Below, piece by piece: positions 1-6,591 of a stretch of DNA of 10,128 nt. Numbering within the stretch: position 1 is the stretch's first letter; each line of letters starts with the position of its first letter. Origin of the DNA: Euperipatoides rowelli (Eukaryota; Onychophora; Udeonychophora; Euonychophora; Peripatopsidae); assembly GCA_003024985.2 (NCBI GenBank), contig PXIH01S0007077.1. One strand, given 5' to 3'. The notes under the pieces are model-generated. The model was not told where the DNA came from and made no database searches. It saw only the letters and a program-made list of their open reading frames with translations. A program made the position numbers and the translations under genes.

Positions 1-115
1 TTAGTGTACCAAATATGTGGTGCACTCTAGTGGATTAAATATGAAGTATGAGGTTCACCACTTAGTGTACCAAATATGTGATGCACTCTAGTGTATGAAA
101 TATGAGGTTCATTAC
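1..115. repeat. Two-copy tandem repeat, about 60-base unit, cut by window edge
   Basis: TTAGTGTACCAAATATGTG starts at position 1 and again at 62. The two copies (1-61 and 62-115) share the blocks TGCACTCTAGTG and ATGAGGTTCA, and the second copy is about 7 bases shorter in the middle. More copies may lie to the left. It sits in the intron upstream of the first visible ARL15 exon. The rest of that intron to 457 shows nothing else I recognise. Confidence 0.85.
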
Positions 116-457
116 TTTGCTGCAATATAAAATACATCTCCAAGAAGCATTTTATGGGGCTAATTCAATTTTTTTGTTTTAGTTGACTTACACCACTTTG
201 CTTCTCAGGTGTCCATACAAGTCTTTTCAGTCTATGAGCAGCAACAAATTAAAATTATTTTGTAAAATTGAAAACATTTCAAAGTTTTAAGGAGTTCATA
301 AAATCACATGCAAAATGTTTAGGCCTACTGACAACAAACAGACATTAGTTAGCCAATATTTAGAATAGGTGTCCATGCACTGAATGTAATTGATAAAACT
401 AAAACAATACTTATAAAGTCCATTATCTACAGATGCTTCATTTGTTTGCCTTCTTAG

Positions 458-666
458 GAGGAATTGCTGTGCGTCCCTATTGGGAACGCTATTACCATGG
501 GATGCAGGGAATTGTCTTTGTGCTGGACAGTAGTAGTAATGATGATGAGCTAGCTGAAGCTAAGCATGAGCTTTCCAAAGCTTTGTCAAGTCCTCTTCTT
601 CGTGATTTGCCTTGTCTCATTCTTGCTTCAGGACAGGATCGCTCAAGAGCTCGCAATGGTTGTGAA
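458..666 (+). CDS. ARL15: ARL15-like small GTPase, penultimate coding exon (partial gene)
   Basis: This exon encodes the middle of an ARF-like GTPase. It begins after a pyrimidine-rich stretch ending in TTCTTAG (AG at 456-457) and ends at a consensus GTAAGT donor (667-672). The first two bases complete a split codon (phase 1), probably Gly; 69 whole codons follow and the exon ends in phase 0. Visible landmarks are the glycines of the G3/switch II region, then RPYWERYYHGMQGIVFVLDSS, which matches the ARF-family block after G3, and then LILASGQD, the position of the G4 guanine-specificity loop. The pattern YWxRYYxGxQGxxFVLDS with a diverged G4 fits ARL15 better than ARF1, ARL9 or ARL16 as I remember them. 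ARL15 is known as an atypical GTPase at Golgi and endosomal membranes, linked to CNNM-dependent magnesium handling. The P-loop and switch I exons lie upstream of the window. Family assignment rests on recalled human sequence, not on a search. Confidence 0.92.
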
Positions 667-832
667 GTAAGTAGTTTTTATTATCTGAATTCTCAGGATT
701 CATTCATTCATGTGAATAATTATAGTTAATATTAATTTTTATTGGTGGGGGAAGAGATCATATTAAGTTCAAATTAATGATTAAACTAACTTTAATCATA
801 TACAGTTGATCAAAAAGAAAGTGTTAATGTGT

Positions 833-845
833 GGGGGGGGGGGGG
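833..845. repeat. Homopolymer G13
   Basis: This is an uninterrupted run of 13 G within AT-rich intron DNA. Similar runs occur at 1601-1612 (C12), 6003-6014 (G12) and 7390-7401 (C12). Confidence 0.95.
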
Positions 846-1183
846 AGATTCCAAGTTAAACGCCACCTGTAGATATACTCTAATATATATTATTTAAAAG
901 TCAAAAACAATAGATAAATATGCCTTTGAATTGTCATATTTAATAAAAATATGTTATTATTTATATAATGACATTATTTACGAAGTCACGCCATTATGTT
1001 TAGATATTTAAATTGTTTTGTTGTTTTACTTAATGAAAACAGAATTATAAAATAACTGATTGAAAACTACAAATTTTATTCTTCCTCTCCCTCCCTCCCA
1101 AAATTGGTCTAAAACAAACATCCCTTAAATATATTACAAAAATTGGAATCAATTATCATCATTAATTACAGATAAATGTTCAA

Positions 1184-1410
1184 AAGCTGTGTGGGTATGG
1201 TCGGGGGCGGACTGACTCAGGTGGGAGGTGGGAAATTGCCATCTGTCCTATAAGATACCTTGAGAATTCCTCATGGAATGTGGCCTGAATTTCTTTCTTT
1301 CTCACCTGGCCTGTAGGTCTACCCAGTCCGCCCCTGGATTTGGTGGCCCTTTGGGACCTTGGCTGAGAATGGTCCATGAACCTCCCCATACTCTATGAAT
1401 TACACAGCTT
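1184..1410. repeat. Nested inverted repeat, possible MITE or SINE-like insertion in ARL15 intron
   Basis: An outer pair AAGCTGTGT (1184-1192) / ACACAGCTT (1402-1410) and an inner pair GGGGCGGACTG (1204-1214) / CAGTCCGCCCC (1324-1334) are both perfect inverted matches. A GTATGG/CCATAC pair lies between the arms (near 1195-1200 and 1386-1391). The segment is clearly richer in G+C than its flanks, which suggests an inserted element of about 230 bases with terminal and subterminal inverted repeats. I could not find a convincing target-site duplication and I do not assign a family. An open frame on the minus strand here (1389-1180) resembles no protein I know and is probably chance. Confidence 0.6.
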
Positions 1411-1454
1411 ATATTTTTGCTAAGCCTTTTTCTTAAGGTGCCCCTTGTAAAAAT

Positions 1455-1562
1455 TAATAAGCTTTTTTTTTTGTAGGGACGTTTTGTTGCCTTTTGAAGG
1501 ATTTGATAAGCTTTTTTTTTTTCTTTTTTTTTTTTATTGCATGGACATTTTGTTTCCCTTTA
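1455..1562. repeat. T-rich tract with imperfect duplication
   Basis: ATAAGC followed by a long T run occurs twice (near 1457 and 1505). Each T run is followed by a similar segment, GGGACGTTTTGTTGCCTTT in the first and GGACATTTTGTTTCCCTTT in the second. The second copy has a longer, interrupted T run. This looks like a short local duplication that diverged and expanded at the T run. Confidence 0.6.
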
Positions 1563-1600
1563 CCGGTCCTAACCTTGTTTACCTTAACCAAACTTATGAG

Positions 1601-1720
1601 CCCCCCCCCCCCTATCTCTTCAGCCCTAGTCATAACTATGTAGGTTCTTATGGAGTTTGCTCATACCCTATCCCCAGGACTACAGACCCATCCAATCCCC
1701 CCCCATCCCAGGGTGAGGAC
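1601..1720. repeat. C-rich segment with C12 and C8 runs
   Basis: A run of 12 C (1601-1612) and another of 8 C (1697-1704) lie in a segment enriched in CCC triplets, unlike the surrounding AT-rich DNA. It lies inside the ARL15 intron. I see no coding role. Confidence 0.7.
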
Positions 1721-1818
1721 TCTGATTTCATGATAACTTTTTTTTAGTTTAATTATATAAAAAAAAGATTTCCCCATAGGGCCTCTTGGCGATCGCCGAC
1801 CAACACTGTTCCAAAAGT

Positions 1819-1845
1819 ATACAATATTCAAAATGAATATTGTAT
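1819..1845. repeat. Perfect 11-base-pair hairpin in ARL15 intron
   Basis: ATACAATATTC (1819-1829) pairs perfectly with GAATATTGTAT (1835-1845) around a 5-base loop. It lies about 90 bases before the acceptor of the last exon. It is AT-rich and may be chance. A 10-base palindrome, GGCGATCGCC (1788-1797), lies just upstream. Confidence 0.7.
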
Positions 1846-1933
1846 CTATAAGCATAGCCGCCGCCTGCGTTCTCACATTCCTACGTGTAAATTCTTTGAT
1901 TTTAATATGAACTTTTCATTGTTTATTTCATAG

Positions 1934-2098
1934 CTAGAAAGTTATTTGGAACCTGAGGAAGTTGCAAAAGATCGAGCATGGATCTTTGAGTGTTGTTCTC
2001 TTTCAGACATAGAGGCTGCTCGCATGGCGTTTGAGAAGTTTAATTTGATGCTTCCATCTAAACCACCATCAGGATCCATATATAACAATAGAATATAA
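1934..2098 (+). CDS. ARL15: ARL15-like small GTPase, terminal coding exon
   Basis: This exon gives the last 54 residues of the ARL15-like protein, from LESYLEPEEVAKDRAWIFEC to a TAA stop at 2096-2098. It covers the end of the G domain. The segment RAWIFECCSLSDIEAARMAF aligns with RWILQPCSLDDMDALKDSF of human ARL15 as I recall it. In ordinary ARF proteins this position holds the G5 region (a CATSG-like motif), which is reduced to CCSLSD here. The C-terminal helix ends in FEKFNLMLPSK, followed by a short polar tail (PPSGSIYNNRI) that I would not expect to be conserved. With the preceding exon the window encodes about 124 residues, or about 60% of a protein that is about 204 residues long in human. 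No lipidation signal is seen at this end; the family is modified at the N-terminus. Confidence 0.92.
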   Translation, partial: LESYLEPEEVAKDRAWIFECCSLSDIEAARMAFEKFNLMLPSKPPSGSIYNNRI

Positions 2099-2245
2099 CC
2101 AAATATTCTCCCTAATAACTAAACGTTTAGGCTTACTGGGCTTAAAGTGGAATTCTTGCCCAATTTTTATTATTTTTGTACAATATATTTTGTTGGATTA
2201 TTTATTTATGCTGAACATTGACTAATAAATCTCTTTTCCGTAATT
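2099..2245 (+). terminator. ARL15: ARL15 3' UTR with AATAAA polyadenylation signal
   Basis: AATAAA lies at 2224-2229, about 126 bases after the stop codon, and TTTT-rich sequence follows. It is the first canonical hexamer after the stop, so a short 3' UTR ending near 2240-2250 is likely. Later AATAAA-like hexamers exist in this AT-rich DNA, so a longer alternative UTR cannot be excluded. The end coordinate is approximate. Confidence 0.65.
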
Positions 2246-2384
2246 TTATGTAAATATTTCTTAAGAATATGTAAAAATAATTGCATTTTTCTATTTAAAG
2301 TTAGACAAATTACTGCCTTAAAAAGATTATGCAAATACATTGTTTTTAAACACATATACTGTACTGTAAAAATTATTCTACGAT

Positions 2385-2396
2385 GCAGCGCCCTCT
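2385..2396 (+). repeat. GCAGCGCCCTCT repeat motif, forward copy
   Basis: This GC-rich 12-mer in AT-rich DNA is preceded by ACTGTACTGTAAA and followed about 8 bases later by ACTTGAACAAC. The reverse complement of the same 12-mer occurs at 6580-6591 with partly matching flanks, so both are probably decayed copies of one dispersed element. Confidence 0.55.
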
Positions 2397-2689
2397 ATTA
2401 GATACTTGAACAACTATTTTACTAAATATTTTTTTTAAACTAATTTGTCAAAAAGATTTTTTAAAACCGTGAGATTTATATTTCTATATTAACTGGAAGT
2501 AGATGAAAACCACACTCAAATAATGTTATTTATAAAGATAATTAAATTTGATAAAAAACATCAAAATTGACATGGATCCATTTAGTTAACAAATTTTTGT
2601 TCTTATGTAACAGTTTGTTTTATCATGAAAAAGTCACAGAAAAAATTCCCCCACATACTGTACTACCATTTAGAAAATTTGAATGAAAT

Positions 2690-2790
2690 TAGTCGATTAA
2701 AAGTAATCGCTGATTAACCAATACATAAAAATTACTCGACTAAAGCGTTAGTTGATTAATCAGTCTGATTAATCGATTAATCAGCTACCC
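2690..2790. repeat. Cluster of TTAATC/GATTAA palindromes, probable transposable-element remnant
   Basis: CTGATTAATCGATTAATCAG (2765-2784) is a perfect 20-base palindrome. TGATTAATCA (2753-2762) is a perfect 10-base palindrome immediately before it. Variants such as TCGATTAA, GCTGATTAA and CTCGACTAA fill the preceding 60 bases. Dense palindromic motifs of this kind are typical of the ends of non-autonomous DNA transposons, but no flanking duplication or family could be identified. Confidence 0.6.
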
Positions 2791-3287
2791 ATAATGTATA
2801 CAAGTATATACAGTTTCAAAGTACAACTGTCTATAAATGGATTATCATCTATGAGGAAAATGTAAAGCATTTGAAAAGCAACAAATGGCTAAAATAAAGA
2901 GTAAATATTTTCATTAGAAAATTTTTAAGTCGTAATTATGCGGCTGTTGAATTGACAGTTTGTGAAAGTTATCTTAGGCTTTCAATATTGTATTAGTTTT
3001 CATTGTCGAGATACAGTATATTACCGCTTGTGATCAATTTTGGAGTTTCTAGTGTAGACATAATAAAGTGCACATTCTCAAAAATTCCACGATTAGGTTA
3101 TTAGTTAAAAGTGATTTAGTTAATTGGTGACTTTAAACATTTTGAATAAAAAAATGGGACAAATCAACTTAATGGGTTAAATTTACTTCTCAAAATAGCT
3201 GTCTAATAATTAAAATGTAAATAAATATTGTTTGTTTCTGCAAATTATTAAGCTCCATTAATTGAAGTAAACTTCATTATTATAGTG

Positions 3288-3680
3288 TCATGGCAAGAAC
3301 AAACTGTCACTAATACACATCTTTATGGCCTAAGTAAACTGTGTCATTAATATATAGCTTCATGGCATGAATATACAGCTTCTTGGCATAAATTAGCTTG
3401 GTCACTAATAAACAGCTTAATGGTATAAGTAAACTCTGTCATTAATATTTGGCCCCATGACAAGACAACTCTGTCACTAATACACAGCTAATACACATAA
3501 GTAAACTGTCACTAATACACAGCTCTTACCCATAAATAAACTGTCACTAATATACAGCTCANGCTAATACACATAAGTAAACTGTCACTAATACACAGCT
3601 CTTACCCATAAATAAACTGTCACTAATATACAGCTCATACCCATAAGTAAACTCTGTTACTAATACACAGCCTCATGACA
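3288..3680. repeat. Minisatellite array A, about 36-base unit
   Basis: Diverged tandem copies follow the pattern TCACTAATACACAGCT, then a variable CATGGCATGAG-like or CTTACCCATAAA-like segment, then TAAACTCTG. Units are about 34-38 bases. The later part is built from a two-unit block of about 75 bases. One N (3562) interrupts the array. The left boundary is gradual, with units becoming less recognisable. It resembles array B at 4850-5342 in sequence and orientation. Confidence 0.9.
3562..3562. other. Single ambiguous base flanked by identical 75-mers (probable assembly join)
   Basis: The segments 3487-3561 and 3563-3637 are identical over 75 bases, and each abuts the N exactly. This is the pattern left when two contigs with overlapping ends are placed side by side without being merged. 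Confidence 0.8.
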
Positions 3681-3850
3681 TGAGTATTCCTGCGTGGTCA
3701 TTGTTTTGGTTGAATCCCACAAGTGAAGGAAACTTTCTTCTCCTTAAGTTATCATAACGATATATTGTGACAGTGACATTTGAAATTTTCTGCCATTAAT
3801 ATACAAGTTATAAACACTACACTAATAGGGTGGATCCATTAGATTTATTT
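3681..3850. repeat. Shared tail A following minisatellite A
   Basis: After the last unit comes single-copy sequence that is repeated, diverged, after array B. Matching blocks include TGAGTATT, CATTGTTTT, GTTGAA..CCCACAA, TGAAGGAAACT, TCCTTAAGTT, ATCAT, CAGTGACAT, TTTTCTGCCAT and GGTG.A.CCAT. The order and spacing are the same in both copies. The right boundary is uncertain (about 3840-3860). Confidence 0.8.
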
Positions 3851-4849
3851 AAAACACTATTTCGATTACGGTATTGTAGGGTATTTCTATTTATGAATAT
3901 TGGTTACTTATTCATTTGAAAGCTACAACTTAATTTGGCTTTTATTCATATTTATTATTATTTTAATTTAAAAGTAAAAATGCTAAAGTGTGGCCTAATG
4001 TATTACTATTACTGGGATTGCATTATATTTGTCCAAACCTATACTGTCTTTCATGGATAGATTAATACAAAATAAAAAGTTAATATTATAGTGATCGCTG
4101 TCTTTTAAAATTTATAATCAAATCAAGAAAAAAAGGGATGGGCATATACATAGTGGGTGATCCAAGTTAAATTATAAAAAAAAAAAAAATATTGAAAATA
4201 TACATAGCCTACATTACTGTTCAATTTGCAGAGACAATATTTTCTGATCTCCAACATAGCATCAAAAGGATCACATTTGCTATATAAACTTTGGGTTGTC
4301 AAGAAAGATTCAAAATGGTAACATGTGGAAACTTGAAATTTTTATAATGCCATTTTGAAGAACTACACATCATTGGACAGCTTGGATGTCAAAGGTTAGC
4401 AGAAGGTTAAGGTTCACAAAATTGTGTCTGAGTTTGAAGAACCACATTTTGCATTTCTTGACTATTAGAATGTGTTCAGCAATCTGAATAACTGCCAATA
4501 CTATCTGTGATTATCTTAAATATTGGGACTACAATATGAGACTTATCAAGAAGCCATTCTTGGTTTCCATGATTCAATGTGCCAAAAATTCATTGTTGAG
4601 GTAGCATTATTTTTGTGTTTTGAGAGACACATTGATTTCCTGTTCCCTCTTCCTCCAATCTTCTCTCTCCGCATCCATCGACTGTTGCCTCTCATGTAAT
4701 TGTTCTATTCAATTGTTGTTTGTCATTGATAATCAAGTTCATGATTGCATCATTTAATAGTTCTCTCATGAGATTCATCATACTAGCTAGTCTCAAATTG
4801 ACTACATGTTTACTTTATGCTACAAACTTTGATTTTGCATTGGCAGTAA
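3851..4849. other. AT-rich intergenic DNA between the two composite repeats
   Basis: I see no gene here. The stretch contains an A13-type run near 4178, a locally CT-rich segment around 4640-4690, and no long open frame apart from the one entering array B. Confidence 0.6.
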
Positions 4850-5342
4850 ATTCGGTCACTAATATACACTTTCATAGCATGAATAAACTAGCACTAAAAT
4901 AGCAAGAGTAAACTCTGTCATTAAAATACAACTTATGGCATAAGTCAACTTTGTCATTAATATAGTATGAATAAACTTAGCCACAATGTCTCTAATATAC
5001 AGTACAACTTCATTGCATTAATAAATTAACTAATACATAGAGTAGTTTCATGGCATGAATAACTCTGGCATTAATATACAGCTTCATGGACTGAGTAAAC
5101 TGTCACTAATACACAGCTTCATGGCATGAGTAAACTCTGTCAGTGATATACCAGTTTCATAGCATGAACAAACTTTACTAATACACAGCTTCATGGCATA
5201 AGTAAACTCTATCACTAATATATAGCTTTATGGCATGAATAAACTGCTATTAATACACAGCTTCATGGCATAAGTAAACTCTGTCACTAATATATAGCTT
5301 TATGGCATGAATAAACTCCCATTTATACACAGCTTAATGGCA
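4850..5342. repeat. Minisatellite array B, about 36-base unit
   Basis: About a dozen diverged units follow TCACTAATACACAGCTTC-ATGGCATGAGTAAACTCTG in the same orientation as array A. The left part is badly decayed. The right part is regular and built from alternating unit types with TACACAGCTTC and TATATAGCTTT, giving a 72-base dimer (5179-5250 and 5251-5322). A 60-codon open frame at 4720-4902 runs into the array and is not a credible gene. Confidence 0.9.
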
Positions 5343-5515
5343 TGAGTATTTGTGCTTGCGCATTGTTTTTGTTGAACCCACAATTGAAGGAAACTAATTG
5401 TGTCCTTAAGTTTATCATGATATCTTGTGAACAGTGACATCTGAATTTTTCTGCCATAACTAAACAAATTCTCAGTACTGTACTGTATATTATGGTGAAC
5501 CCATAAATTATAAAA
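5343..5515. repeat. Shared tail B following minisatellite B
   Basis: This is the second copy of the tail seen after array A, with the same blocks in the same order: TGAGTATT, CATTGTTTTTGTTGAA, CCCACAATTGAAGGAAACT, GTCCTTAAGTTTATCAT, CAGTGACAT, TTTTTCTGCCATAA and GGTGAACCCAT. With array B it forms one composite repeat. The right edge is approximate. Confidence 0.8.
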
Positions 5516-5616
5516 GAAATAATAAACAGTTCAATGTCCAATTCATTTATTATGCTGAAACAGGATAAATATTAAAGAAGCTTGCAGCTGCAGTACAATA
5601 AATAAAAAGCCCCAAA

Positions 5617-5786
5617 ATGCCTTGCTGCATTCAGATGCCGATGGGACAATACACACACCTTGAATTGAAACACATCAAACCAGCCACAGGACTAAAAGAA
5701 CCAATAACACGATTTGCTGGAATGACTGGACCATTCCAAACGAGAGTATCAGTTGAGACGTGTGAAATGTTCTGAAACAAGAGCAT
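5617..5786. other. Less AT-rich patch open on both strands; unassigned
   Basis: On the + strand an ATG at 5617 opens 52 codons ending at TGA 5773-5775. On the - strand an ATG at 5786 opens 51 codons ending at TGA 5633-5631. The minus frame also contains a possible splice acceptor (TTGTTTCAG, AG at 5773-5772), so it could be a terminal exon of 46 codons, and an AATAAA on the same strand lies at 5551-5546. The patch has several CpG dinucleotides, unlike its flanks. Neither peptide resembles a family I know. It could be a decayed transposable-element fragment, a non-coding RNA end or chance. Confidence 0.3.
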
Positions 5787-6002
5787 GCACGCTTAAAATT
5801 AACCAACATGAATGCATTGATTGGTACATGCGAGGAAGTTGATTGATTTATACACTCTCATAATTGATCAGATGATTTACTATTAAAAATAGAAATATGT
5901 TACGAGAATAATCAATACAAAATTTGGCTGTCTTTTAGGAACCAACACAAAATTATAAAAATAAAAGAATGAAACTTCACTCTAGTATGTAGACATATGG
6001 AT

Positions 6003-6014
6003 GGGGGGGGGGGG
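6003..6014. repeat. Homopolymer G12
   Basis: An uninterrupted run of 12 G lies in AT-rich intergenic DNA, followed 10 bases later by GGTCACTAATACAGTA, which resembles the start of a minisatellite unit. Confidence 0.95.
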
Positions 6015-6579
6015 AATGCTATCGGTCACTAATACAGTATAAACGGGGAATGTCAAATCTCATTTCCATCATCATGGCACTGGGATGTGACACTGAGTGT
6101 CATTTGCAATTTCAAATGTCTTATAATTCTTAGGATCTAAGCAACAGACTTGGCTGCTAATTGTAGAATAACATAAATGCTGAAGAAATGGGGTCAAATT
6201 TTGTCCCTAAGAATAGTAATTCCCTTTACTGACCCCTTAGTATTTCTCTGTCAGAACATTCTGACCAGACCCATTAATATTTTTTATTAGATTAAACGAG
6301 GTGAAAATTATCAAAAATATTGATTCCATCATGGATAGTTTTAGAATTACTTACTTAAATTTCATCCTGACAGTATTTTAAGAAGCCTTCTTCTATTTTT
6401 ACTTTTTAATAACAAGAAGACACCCAGAACAAACAAGAATAACAATCTTTGACATATTTCTTTAAGTAGGAAATTAGAAAATAATTTTTCAGCATGTAAG
6501 TTACTGTAAGTCCCCAATATTTCAGTGAACTATTTAAAAATTTAACTTTTTTTAGTTAGCATGGACTTTCAAGTTTTTC

Positions 6580-6591
6580 AGAGGGCGCTGC
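6580..6591 (-). repeat. GCAGCGCCCTCT repeat motif, reverse copy
   Basis: Read on the minus strand this gives GCAGCGCCCTCT, with TACTGTAAAT about 35 bases upstream and ACTTGAAAG shortly downstream. These flanks resemble those of the forward copy at 2385. It is probably a remnant of the same dispersed element. Confidence 0.55.

Larger units (their letters stand above)
667..1933 (+). other. ARL15: ARL15 intron between the last two coding exons
   Basis: The intron starts GTAAGT and ends TTTCATAG, with a T-rich stretch just before the acceptor. It is phase 0, and joining the two exons keeps the ARL15 reading frame. A second AG four bases further on (1936-1937) would break the frame, so 1933/1934 is the chosen junction. 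The intron holds a G run, an inverted-repeat segment, T- and C-rich tracts and a hairpin, each listed separately. I see no gene nested inside it. Confidence 0.9.

Noticed and set aside
433-457. ATG upstream of and in frame with the first ARL15 exon
   Set aside because: It lies in the pyrimidine-rich end of the intron; ARL15 homology starts at the splice acceptor and the GTPase needs upstream P-loop exons.
1180-1389. 69-codon minus-strand open frame
   Set aside because: It coincides with the inverted-repeat segment, has no family motif and lies inside the ARL15 intron.
1788-1797. GGCGATCGCC resembling the cyanobacterial HIP1 palindrome
   Set aside because: A single occurrence inside a eukaryotic intron; coincidence.
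1484-1876. Open frames across T- and C-rich tracts on both strands
   Set aside because: Runs of Phe, Pro and Lys reflect homopolymers; the frames are intronic and lack any recognised domain.
3708-3718. GGTTGAATCCC resembling a tRNA B box in tail A, suggesting a tRNA-derived SINE
   Set aside because: The sequence about 33 bases upstream is only a poor A box, and the motif is degraded in tail B, so a Pol III promoter is not supported.
3288-5342. CRISPR array
   Set aside because: Units are diverged and abut directly without unique spacers of constant length, there are no cas genes, and the DNA is eukaryotic. They are minisatellites.
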